64,000 nucleotides of DNA from Cervus elaphus (taxonomy: Eukaryota; Chordata; Mammalia; Artiodactyla; Cervidae), in the NCBI RefSeq assembly GCF_910594005.1, contig NC_057818.1, forward strand, positions 56,184,001-56,248,000, written 5' to 3'. Positions within the stretch are counted from its first letter, which is position 1; every line of letters begins with the position of its first letter. The notes beneath the pieces are model-generated. The model searched no databases. It was not told the DNA's origin and saw nothing but the letters and a program-made list of their open reading frames with translations. Position numbers and translations under genes: made by a program. Shown one piece after another: positions 13,019 through 23,119 of this stretch.

Positions 13019-13132
13019 GCAGCGTCAGCCCCTTCCGGCAGCGCCAGCCCGCCCCCGCAGGGCCAGCCCCTCCCCGCAGCGTCAGCCCCGCCCCGCAGCG
13101 CCAGCCCCGCCCCGCAGCGTCAGCCCCTCCCA
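13019..13132 (+). repeat. Six 19-bp GC-box tandem repeats in L1 5' UTR
   Basis: Six consecutive units of exactly 19 bp start at 13019, 13038, 13057, 13076, 13095 and 13114, with the pattern GCAGCGyCAGCCCCkCCCC. Several units contain CCGCCCC, a Sp1-type GC box. A partial seventh unit follows at 13133. Confidence 0.9.
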
Positions 13133-13409
13133 GCAGCGCAACGGAACTAGCTACCTGAATAAGAGTCCGCCTCCGGCCGCCTGTGTCAGGGCGGAAATGA
13201 GCCTCTGAAGAGACCGGCAAACAGAAGCCAAATAAACAAAGGGAACCGCTTCAGAAGGGACTGGTGCAACAGATTAAAATCCCTGAAGAAAACACCGACT
13301 TCACCTGAAGGGCCCTGTAGATATCGAGAAGTGCAAGCTGGAACGAGGAGCTATCTGAAACTGAGCCGAACCCACACTGACCGCAACAGCTCCAGAGAAA
13401 TTCCTAGAC

Positions 13410-13770
13410 ATATTTTTACTTTTTTTTTTATTTTTCTGTTTTTTCTAAGTAAGGAAAAAAAAAAAAAATTTTTTTTTCTTTTTATATTTTTCTTTTTTAT
13501 TTTTTCTCTTTTATTTTCCTTTAAAATTCCCTATTACTCCCCCATTACTCCTTAACTTTCATTTTCATAGATTTTTACGATTTTTTTAATTAGGGGAAAA
13601 AAAAAAAAAAATTTTTTTTTTCTTTCTTTTTTTTTTTTTCTTTTTTTTTTTTTTCTTTTTCTTTTTTTTTTCTTCTCCTTTTTCTTCTTTTTTTTTTCTT
13701 TCCTTTTTCTCTTCTATTTTCTATTTTTCTTTTTCTCTTATTTCTTTTAAAGTCCTCTAGTACTCCTCTA
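13410..13770 (+). repeat. T-rich pyrimidine tract in L1 5' UTR
   Basis: About 350 bases of almost pure T with scattered C, broken by two A-runs near 13455-13468 and 13597-13610. The A/T runs could pair with each other. The tract produces meaningless lysine- or phenylalanine-rich open frames on both strands. Confidence 0.85.
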
Positions 13771-14653
13771 CTACTCTTCATTTTCATCTTCACTACACTA
13801 TAACCTTACAAAAAAAAAAAAAAAAAGAGAAGCCCTATCTTAAAACCGAAGATTATTCCCTCCCAATCTTGACTCTCTGTTTTCTACCTCAGAACACCTC
13901 TATTTCCTCTTTTCCCCTTCTCTTCCCCATCCAATTCTGTGAATCCTTGTAGGTGTCTGAGATACGAGAACACTCTGGGAACAGACAGCTGCGTAGATCT
14001 GTCTCTCTCCTCTTGAGTCCCCCTTTTTCTCCTCCTACTCATCTCTATCTCCCTCCTCCCTTTTCTCCTGTTCATGTAACTCTGTGAACCTCTCTGGGTG
14101 TCCCTAACGGGGGAGAATCTTTTCGCCATTAACCTAGAAGTTTAATTATCAGAGCTGTATAGTTGGAGAAGTCCTGAGACTACAGGAAGAATAAAACTGA
14201 AATCCAGAGGCAGGAAACTTAAGCCCAAAACCTGAGAACACCAGAAAACTCCTGACTACATGGAACTTTAAGTGATAAGTGACCGTCCAAAAGCCTCCAT
14301 ACCTACACTGAAACCAACCACCACCCAAGAGCCAATAAGTTTTAGAGCAAGACATACCACGCAAATTCTCCAGCAACACAGGAACATAGCCCTGAATGTC
14401 AACATACAGGCTACCCAAGGTCACACCTAACACATAGACCCAACTCAAAACTCATTACTGGGCACTCCATTGCTCTCCAAAGAGAAGAAATCAAGTTCCA
14501 CGCACCAGTACACTGACGCAAGCTTCCCTAACCAGGAAACCTTGACAAGCCAAATGTCCAACCCCACCCACTGGGTAAATCCTCCACAATAAAAAGGAAC
14601 CACAGACCTCCAGAATACAGAAAGTCCACTCCAGACACAGCAATCTAAACAAG

Positions 14654-15580
14654 ATGAAAAGGCAAAGAAATACCCAACAGGTAAAGGAACAAGAAAAATG
14701 CCCACCAAGTCAAACAAAAGAGGAGGAGATAGGGAATCTACCTGAAAAAGAATTTAGAATAATGATAATAAAAATGATCCAAAATCTTGAAAACAAAATG
14801 GAGTTACAGATAAATAGCTTGGAAACAAAGATTGAAAAGATACAAGAATTGTTTAATAAAGACCTAGAAGAAATAAAAAAGAGTCAATTAAAAATGAATA
14901 ATGCAATGAATGAGATCAAAAACACTTTGGAGGGAACCAAGAGTAGAATAACGGAGGCAGAAGATAGGATAAGTGAGATAGAAGATAAAATGGTGGAAAT
15001 AAATGAAGCAGAGAGGAAAAAAGAAAAAAGGATCAAAAGAAATGAGGACAACCTCAGGGACCTCTGGGACAATGTGAAACGCCCCAACATTCGAATCATA
15101 GGAGTTCCAGAAGAAGAAGACAAAAAGAAAGGCCATGAGAAAATACTCGAGGAGATAATAGCTGAAAACTTCCCTAAAATGGGGAAGGAAATAGCCACCC
15201 AAGTCCAAGAAACCCAGAGAGTTCCAAACAGGATAAACCCAAGGCGAAACACCCCAAGACACATATTAATCAAACTAACAAAGATCAAACACAAAGAACA
15301 AATATTAAAAGCAGCAAGGGAAAAACAACAAATAACACACAAAGGGATTCCCATAAGGATAACAGCTGATCTATCAATAGAAACCCTCCAGGCCAGAAGG
15401 GAATGGCAGGACGTCCTGAAAGTAATGAAAGAGAATAACCTACAACCTAGATTACTGTATCCAGCAAGGATCTCATTCAGATATGAAGGAGAACTCAAAA
15501 GCTTTACAGATAAGCAAAAGCTGAGAGAATTCAGCACTACCAAACCAGCTCTTCAACAAATGCTAAAGGATCTTCTCTAG
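14654..15580 (+). CDS. L1 ORF1 protein (RNA-binding chaperone)
   Basis: A 308-residue open frame, close to the size of other mammalian L1 ORF1 proteins (about 300-340). The family protein forms trimers, binds L1 RNA and helps reverse transcription in the cytoplasmic ribonucleoprotein. The sequence shows a basic N-terminus, a long coiled-coil stretch (about residues 35-135, rich in Glu, Lys, Ile and Leu), then an RNA-recognition fold starting at the NIRIIGVPE motif (about 147) and a C-terminal domain with the conserved ARREW segment. No stop or frameshift is present. It lies 51 bases upstream of ORF2. Confidence 0.92.
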   Translation: MKRQRNTQQVKEQEKCPPSQTKEEEIGNLPEKEFRIMIIKMIQNLENKMELQINSLETKIEKIQELFNKDLEEIKKSQLKMNNAMNEIKNTLEGTKSRITEAEDRISEIEDKMVEINEAERKKEKRIKRNEDNLRDLWDNVKRPNIRIIGVPEEEDKKKGHEKILEEIIAENFPKMGKEIATQVQETQRVPNRINPRRNTPRHILIKLTKIKHKEQILKAAREKQQITHKGIPIRITADLSIETLQARREWQDVLKVMKENNLQPRLLYPARISFRYEGELKSFTDKQKLREFSTTKPALQQMLKDLL

Positions 15581-15631
15581 ACAGGAAATGCAGAAAGGTT
15601 GTATAAACGTGAACCCAAAACAACAAAGTAA

Positions 15632-18600
15632 ATGGCAACGGGACCACACCTATCAATAATTACCTTAAATGTAAATGGGTTGAATGCCCCAACCAAAAGA
15701 CAAAGATTGGCTGAATGGATACAAAAACAAGACCCCTATATATGCTGTCTACAAGAGACCCACCTCAAAACAAGAGACACATACAGACTGAAAGTGAAGG
15801 GCTGGAAAAAAATATTTCATGCAAACGGAGACCAAAAGAAAGCAGGAGTCGCAATACTCATATCAGATAAAATAGACTTTCAAATAAAAGCTGTGAAAAG
15901 AGACAAAGAAGGACACTACATAATGATCAAAGGATCAATCCAAGAAGAAGATATAACAATTATAAATATATATGCACCCAACATAGGAGCACCGCAATAT
16001 GTACGGCAAACACTAACGAGTATGAAAGAGGAAATTAATAGTAACACAATAATAGTGGGAGACTTTAATACCCCACTCACAACTATGGATAGATCAACTA
16101 CACAGAAAATTAACAAGGAAACACAAACTTTAAATGACACAATGGACCAGCTAGACCTAATTGATATCTATAGGACATTTCACCCCAAAACAATCAACTT
16201 CACCTTTTTCTCAAGTGCACACGGAACCTTCTCCAGAATAGATCACATCCTGGGCCATAAATCTGGTCTTGGAAAATTCAAAAAAATTGAAATCATTCCA
16301 GTCATCTTTTCTGACCACAGTGCAGTAAGATTAGATCTCAATTACAGGAAAAAAATTGTTAAAAATTCAAACACATGGAGGCTAAATAACACACTTCTGA
16401 ATAACCAACAAATCATAGAAGAAATCAAAAAAGAAATCAAAATATGTATAGAAATGAATGAAAATGAAAACACAACAACCCAAAACCTATGGGACACTGT
16501 AAAAGCAGTGCTAAGGGGAAAGTTCATAGCATTACAGGCTTACATCAAGAAACAAGAAAAAAGCCAAATAAATAACCTAACTCTACACCTAAAGCAATTA
16601 GAGAAGGAAGAAATGAAGAACCCCAGGGTTAGCAGAAGGAAAGAAATCTTAAAAATCAGGGCAGAAATAAATGCAAAAGAAACTAAAGAGACCATAGCAA
16701 AAATCAACAAAGCTAAAAGCTGGTTTTTTGAAAAAATAAACAAAATTGACAAACCATTAGCAAGACTCATTAAGAAGCAAAGAGAGAAGAACCAAATTAA
16801 CAAAATTAGAAATGAAAATGGAGAGATCACAACAGACAACACTGAAATACAAAGGATCATAAGAGACTACTACCAGCAGCTCTATGCCAATAAAATGGAC
16901 AACTTGGATGAAATGGACAAATTCTTAGAAAAGTATAACTTTCCAAAACTGAACCAGGAAGAAATAGAAGATCTTAACAGACCCATCACAGGCAAGGAAA
17001 TCGAAAGTGTAATCAAAAATCTTCCAGCAAACAAAAGCCCAGGACCAGATGGCTTCACAGCTGAATTCTACCAAAAATTTAGAGAAGAGCTAACACCTAC
17101 CTTACTCAAACTCTTCCAGAAAATTGCAGAAGAAGGTAAACTTCCAAACTCATTCTATGAGGCCACCATCACCCTAATTCCAAAACCAGACAAAGATGCC
17201 ACAAAAAAAGAAAACTACAGGCCAATATCACTGATGAACATAGATGCAAAAATCCTTAACAAAATTCTAGCAAACAGAATCCAACAACATATTAAAAAAA
17301 TCATACACCACGACCAAGTGGGCTTTATCCCAGGAATGCAAGGATTCTTTAATATCCGCAAATCAATCAACGTAATACACCACATTAACAAATTGAAAGA
17401 TAAAAACCATATGATTATCTCAATAGATGCAGAGAAAGCCTTTGACAAAATTCAACACTCATTTATGATTAAAACTCTCCAAAAAGCAGGAATAGAAGGA
17501 ACATACCTCAACATTATAAAAGCCATATATGACAAACCCACAGCAAGCATCACCCTCAATGGTGAAAAATTGAAAGCATTCCCCCTGAAATCAGGAACAA
17601 GACAAGGGTGCCCACTGTCACCACTACTGTTCAACATAGTGTTGGAAGTTTTGGCCACAGCAATCAGAGCAGAAAAAGAAGTAAAAGGAATCCAGATAGG
17701 AAAAGAAGAAGTGAAACTCTCACTGTTTGCAGATGACATGATCCTCTACATAGAAAACCCTAAAGACTCTACCAGAAAATTACTAGAACTAATCAATGAA
17801 TATAGTAAAGTTGCAGGATATAAAATTAACACACAGAAATCCCTTGCATTCCTATATACTAACAATGAAAAAACAGAAAGAGAAATTAAGGAAACAATAC
17901 CATTCACCATTGCAACAAAAAGAATAAAATACTTAGGAGTATATCTACCTAAAGAAACAAAAGACCTATACATAGAAAACTATAAAACACTGATGAAAGA
18001 AATCAAAGAGGACACAAACAGATGGAGAAACATACCGTGTTCATGGATTGGAAGAATCAATATTGTCAAAATGGCTATTCTACCCAAAGCAATCTATAGA
18101 TTCAATGCAATCCCTATCAAGCTACCAACGGTATTTTTCACAGAACTAGACCAAAGAATTTCACAATTTGTATGGAAATACAAAAAACCTCGAATAGCCA
18201 AAGTAATCTTGAGAAAGAAGAATGGAACTGGAGGAATCAACCTGCCTGACTTCAGACTCTACTACAAAGCCACAGTCATCAAGACAGTATGGTACTGGCA
18301 CAAAGACAGAAATATAGATCAATGGAACAGAATAGAAAGCCCAGAGATAAATCCACGAACCTATGGACACCTTATCTTTGACAAAGGAGGCAAGGATATA
18401 CAATGGAAAAAAGACAACCTCTTTAACAAGTGGTGCTGGGAAAACTGGTCAACCACTTGTAAAAGAATGAAACTAGAACACTTTCTAACACCATACACAA
18501 AAATAAACTCAAAATGGATTAAAGATCTAAATGTAAGACCAGAAACTATAAAACTCCTAGAGGAGAACATAGGCAAAACACTCTCTGACATAAATCACAG

Positions 18601-19448
18601 CAAGATCCTCTATGACCCACCTCCCAGAATATTGGAAATAAAAGCAAAACTAAACAAATGGGATCTAATGAAACTTAAAAGCTTTTGCACTACAAAGGAA
18701 ACTATAAGTAAGGTGAAAAGACAGCCGTCAGATTGGGAGAAAATAATAGCAAATGAAGAAACAGACAAAGGATTAATCTCAAAAATATACAAGCAACTCC
18801 TGAAGCTCAATTCCAGAAAAATAAATGACCCAATCAAAAAATGGGCCAAAACTAAACAGACATTTCTCCAAAGAAGACATACAGATGGCTAACAAACACA
18901 TGAAAAGGTGCTCAACATCACTCATTATTAGAGAAATGCAAATCAAAACCACAGTGAGGTACCATTACACGCCAGTCAGGATGGCTGCTATCCAAAAGAC
19001 TACAAGCAATAAATGCTGGAGAGGGTGTGGAGAAAAGGGAACCCTCTTACACTGTTGGTGGGAATGCAAACTAGTACAGCCACTATGGAAAACAGTGTGG
19101 AGATTCCTTAAAAAACTGGAAATAGAACTGCCATATGACCCAGCAATCCCACTTTTGGGCATACACACTGAGGAAACCAGATCTGAAAGAGACACGTGCA
19201 CCCCAATGTTCATTGCAGCACTGTTTATAATAGCCAGGACATGGAAGCAACCTAGATGCCCATCAGCAGATGAATGGATAAGGAAGCTGTGGTACATATA
19301 CACCATGGAATATTACTCAGCTGTCAAAAAGAATTCATTTGAATCAGTCCTAATGAGATGGATGAAACTGGAGCCCATTATACAGAGTGAAGTAAGCCAG
19401 AAAGATAAAGAACATTACAGCATACTAACACATATATATGGAATTTAG
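15632..19448 (+). pseudogene. L1 ORF2 (endonuclease/reverse transcriptase), one frameshift
   Basis: Endonuclease and reverse transcriptase that carries out target-primed insertion. The first frame is open for 1086 codons from the ATG at 15632. The N-terminal endonuclease includes the QETH motif near residue 42, the GDFN motif near 148 and the SDHS motif near 229. The reverse transcriptase includes the FADD catalytic box at residues 699-702. Near 18845-18852 about two bases are missing compared with the same place in the second L1 of this window (38789-40922). The frame then continues as a separate open stretch (18825-19448) holding the C-terminal cysteine knuckle. The break leaves the main product without its last ~200 residues. 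It is an inference that the protein is inactive. Confidence 0.9.
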
Positions 19449-19975
19449 AAAGATGGTAATGATAACCCTATATGCAAAACAGAAAAAGAGACACAGAAAT
19501 ACAGAACAGACTTTTGAACTCTGTGGGAGAATGTGAGGGTGGGATGTTTCAAAAGAACAGCATGTATACTGTCTATGGTGAAACAGATCACCAGCCCAGG
19601 TGGGATGCATGAGACAAGTGCTCGGGCCTGGTGCACTGGGAAGACCCAGAGGAGTCGGGTGAAGAGGGAGGTGGGAGGGGGGATCGGGATGGGGAATAAG
19701 TGTAAATCTATGGCTGATTCATATCAATGTATGACAAAACCCACTGAAATGTTGTGAAGTAATTAGCCTCCAACTAATAAAAAAATTAAAAAAAAAAAAA
19801 AATAAAGTAAGTCCAAAACAAAAAAAAAAAGATTGCCAGGAGAAATAATAACCTCAGATATGCAGATGACACCACCCTTATGGCAGAAAGTGAAGAAGAA
19901 CTAAAGAGCCTCTTGATGAAAGTGAAAGAGGAGAGTGAAAAAGTTGGCTTAAAATTCAACTTTCAAAAAATGAAA

Positions 19976-20526
19976 TGTTGCCCTAATTGGTCCGGAGCAA
20001 GCAACAAAAATTAAGACAGAACACAAAATCTGTTGCAATGGGTCAGGGGACCTGCAACCTCTGTTGGACTGAGGTGCAGAGTCCACTCTGAGTCCAGTTT
20101 TTATTCCTAATTGGAGACTACAAGACCTTCTCAGATTTTATCTTTCTCAGGACTCACGCTGTGTTAATCACGTACTCCTAAATGTCATGGACTACACTGA
20201 CATAGTCCAGATTTCCTTGTGTTTACCCCAGACCATTCCCTTCTGGGCTAGTCTCGGGAACTAGCAGTGCGTAGGCAGCATTAATGCCTGGCGCCGACCT
20301 GGTGTTCCAAGGTCCTTGCTTTCATGATCCCAGTCATACTCCGTTCTGGGTCTGACCTTGGGGTTTGGAACAAGGTTAAGAACATGCTTAAGGTTTGGAA
20401 CATGCTTAAGAAAAGCATGAAAGATAATCATTAACATAGTTTCTTAATATATGCTGTTTTTCCAGGCGCTATTTCTGTGAAATTTCTCAAGGCTGTGAAA
20501 GTACATTATTGGGAATTCCCACTACA
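19976..20526 (-). mobile_element. Probable solo LTR of an endogenous retrovirus
   Basis: A 551-bp block interrupts the BovB frame and has no coding content. It begins TGTTG and ends CTACA, the TG...CA ends expected of an LTR. Imperfect 6-bp duplications flank it (ATGAAA at 19970-19975, ACGAAG at 20527-20532). The two differences are both transitions. An AATAAAA signal and a T/A-rich promoter-like stretch read best on the minus strand. No internal retroviral genes are present, so it looks like the product of LTR-LTR recombination. The family is not identified. Confidence 0.6.
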
Positions 20527-21174
20527 ACGAAGATCCGGTCCCCTCACTTCATGGCAAATAGATGGGGAAACAATGGAAACAGTGACAGACTTTACTTTTT
20601 TGGGCTCCAAAATCACTGCAGATGGTGACTGCAGCCATGAAATTAAGACACTTGCTCTTGGAAGAAAAGCTATGACCAACCTAGATAGCATATTAAAAAG
20701 CAGAGACATTACTTTGCTGACAAAGGTCTGTCTAGTTAAAGCTATGGTTTTTCCAGTGGTCATGTATGGATGTGAGAGTTGGACGATAAAGAAGACTGAG
20801 TGCCGAAGAATTGAACTGTGGTGTTGGAGATTCTTGAGGGTCCCTTGGACAGCAAGGAAATCAAATCAGTCAGTCCTAAAGGAAATCAACCCTGAATACT
20901 CATTGGAAGGCCTCATGCTAAAACTGAAGCTCCAATACTTTGGCCACTTGATGGGAAGAGATGACTCATTGGAAAAGAGTCTGATGTTGGGAAAGATTGA
21001 GGGCAAGAGGAGAAGAGGGCGACAGAGAATGAGATGGTTGGATGGCATCATCGATTCAATGGACATGAGTTTGAGCAAACTCCAGCACACTTCCATGAAG
21101 AACATGGAAGCCTGGCATGCTGCAGTCCATGGGGTTGCAAAGGGTCAGACACGACTGAGTGACTGAAAAACAAC

Positions 21175-22090
21175 ACATAAATAGCAGTGAGCTGGATTTA
21201 AAACAATTCAGTCTTCAATGTTTGCCTTTTTACGAGCCCATGTATAAATGACTGCAATGACTAGTATGAGTGGATTTATTTCTAATATTTTATCTTCTAC
21301 TTGTCGCACTTTTTCTTTATTTACTTTTGACATTTTGTTCTGCGTTCTTCTGGATTGATTGCCACCCCCGCTGCTGGCGTGTGAATGCAGCAGCGGTGAC
21401 TAGTGTTTTCTAACAGCAGTGCTCCCCGGTTCTCGCAGTCTTCTTGTTCTGGTGAATAGAGTGTGAACAAAAGTGACATGCTTCACTCTCAGATCTGGCC
21501 CATAAAACTCATTCTCTTTCCACATGCACCAGCTCACTGGAAAGAACTCCAGAACCTAGAGGAGGGAAGGGCCCTAAGATGAAAGAGAGAGCACCACCCC
21601 CATTCCAGGCTATATTGTACTGTATTCTGAGGTAAGCAGGAAATAAAATTTGATTGTTGGAATTCATTGAGATTTTGTTTGATCTGTTAGAGAGGCTATC
21701 ATTATTTACCTTAGCTAGTCAGAAATTATAAATTGTTCCTTTTTTAGTAGTTACCCTTGAAATTTTAACATGCATTTTTATCAAAGTCTAAAGATCGGTG
21801 TTTATCATTCTGCTGAGTTTATCATTCTCCATCTCCAGCTATGTATTATATATAGCTGCCCAGTATTTTAGCTATTTGTCAGTTATTTAACCTTACAAAT
21901 TAACTATTGCTATTTTTGCTTTATAAGAGTTAATATGTGTTTACATTTACCCACATTGTTATCATTTTCTTGGCTTAGCATTTCTTCTGTCTCAGGTCTC
22001 AGACCTGCCTTCTGGGATTATTTTGCTACTTCTTGAGATATGTTCTTTTTTTAAATTTTTTAAAAAAAAATTTTAATTAAAAACAAATTA
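21175..22090. other. Spacer, no gene recognised
   Basis: Mostly unique-looking, AT-rich sequence after the end of BovB. The part from about 21700 has the flavour of an old LINE on the minus strand but cannot be assigned. Confidence 0.35.
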
Positions 22091-22094
22091 TTAT

Positions 22095-22343
22095 TACTTT
22101 TTTACTGCATTGGGTCTTCATTACCATGTTCGAGGGCTACTCTCCAGTTGTAGTGCACAGGCTTCTCACTGCAGAGGCTACTCTTGTTGTGGAGCACCGG
22201 CTCTACAGCACTCGGGCTTCAGCAGTTACAATGTGCAGCCTTAGTTGCCCTGCAGCATGTGGAATCTTCATGGAACAGGGATCAGACCTGTGTCCCATGC
22301 ACTGGCAGGCGGATTCTTAACCACTGGACCACCAGGGAAGTCC
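22095..22343 (-). mobile_element. CHR-type SINE, reverse
   Basis: Reverse complement of a tRNA-derived CHR SINE, ending in 'ccaccagggaagtcc', the reversed tRNA-like head. Confidence 0.8.
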
Positions 22344-22616
22344 TCCTTGAAGTATATATATATATTTTTTGATGTATATTCTTTACCAAAGATTTGTGGG
22401 TGGAAAAGTGTTGCACTTCCCTGAAAAATCTCTGTTTTGCTTTGTTCTAGAGAAATTGTTTTTGCTGGATTTACGTTTTTTTTTTTTTTTTTTGGATTTA
22501 CGTTTTTAAGTTGACAGTTACTTTCACCTCTTGGCAGATACTCTTCTGCTGTACCCTGGATTCTCTTGCAGTTGATAAGAAACCAGCTGTGGATTGTCAT
22601 TCCTTTTCGCACATTT

Positions 22617-22809
22617 TATTTATTTAGTTTTGGCTGCGCTGGGTATTTGCTGCTGCAGGAGGGCCTTCTCCAGTTCCCGAGAGCAGGGCTACTCTTCGTT
22701 GCACTCTGAGGGCTTCTTGTTGTGGTGGCTTCTTCCTGGACCAGGGATCAAACCTGTGTCCCCTGAATTAGCAGGCGGATTCCCATCCACTGCACCAACA
22801 GGGAAGTCC
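22617..22809 (-). mobile_element. CHR-type SINE, reverse, partial
   Basis: A second, shorter and more diverged CHR element in the same orientation, ending 'aacagggaagtcc'. Confidence 0.7.
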
Positions 22810-22940
22810 TGTCATTCCTTTTGATGGAAGAAATTTTCACATGTTGAAGTATATGAAAGTCATTCTAACTTATACATGATGTAATTCAAGCTTTATGATA
22901 ACCAAAACAGCCTGCCTGTGGCCTATCAAACATATATGGC

Positions 22941-23067
22941 TCAGTTCAGTTCAGTTCAGTTGCTCAGTCGTGTCCGACTCTTTGCCATCCCATGAACTGC
23001 AGCACGCCAGGCTTCCCTGTCCATCAGCAACTCCAGAAGCTTGATCAAACTCATGTCCTTCGAGTCA
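22941..23067 (-). mobile_element. BovB 3'-end fragment, reverse
   Basis: Begins with the reversed BovB 3' repeats (four copies of 'cagtt') and covers only the last ~125 bases of the element. Confidence 0.75.
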
Positions 23068-23119
23068 TTGTACATTTGCTTTAACCCTTTTTTTTTTTTT
23101 TGCTTTAACCCTTTTAAAA

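Larger units (their letters stand above)
12213..14653 (+). promoter_or_regulatory. L1 5' UTR / internal promoter
   Basis: The 2.4-kb region upstream of ORF1. A YY1-type site (GCCAAGATGGCGG, 12223-12235) lies right after the first bases, as in other mammalian L1s, where it sets the transcription start. The next kilobase is very GC- and CpG-rich and holds six GC-box repeats. After this comes a long T-rich tract, then ordinary sequence up to the ORF1 start. Transcription by RNA polymerase II from within the element is known for the family; activity of this copy is not known. Confidence 0.75.
12213..19828 (+). mobile_element. Near full-length ruminant L1
   Basis: A 7.6-kb L1 containing the 5' UTR, ORF1, ORF2, a short 3' UTR and a poly-A tail. 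It is flanked by perfect 15-bp target duplications AAGATTGCCAGGAGA (12198-12212 and 19829-19843) and interrupts the BovB reading frame. It begins with the conserved L1 start, a G-run followed by 'aggagccaagatggcgg'. ORF1 is open and ORF2 has one frameshift, so this copy is young but probably no longer autonomous. Confidence 0.93.
9095..21168 (+). mobile_element. Near full-length BovB LINE with three nested insertions
   Basis: BovB sequence runs 9095-9752, 10238-12212, 19829-19975 and 20527-21168. Together these make roughly 3.4 kb, close to the length expected for a whole BovB. It reads from the 5' region through the endonuclease (open part 10312-10602), the linker, the reverse transcriptase (11165-12188) and the C-terminal part (20477-21166). 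Stops and small indels make it a dead copy; for example, a TAG interrupts the endonuclease at about 10600. The interruptions are a reverse BovB, a complete L1 and a probable solo LTR, described separately. Confidence 0.85.

Noticed and set aside
12141..13220. Many open frames on both strands in the L1 5' UTR
   Set aside because: They are rich in Arg, Pro and Ala, overlap one another, and arise from GC-rich promoter sequence.
13331..13793. Phe/Lys-rich frames
   Set aside because: Produced by the T-rich tract; low complexity only.
14884..15543. 219-codon frame antisense to L1 ORF1
   Set aside because: Mirror of the real ORF1 frame; hydrophobic composition is the expected reverse reading of an A-rich coding strand.
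19970..20532. Coding remnant of an endogenous retrovirus near the LTR
   Set aside because: No gag, pol or env-like frame lies next to the LTR-like block; BovB sequence abuts it on both sides.
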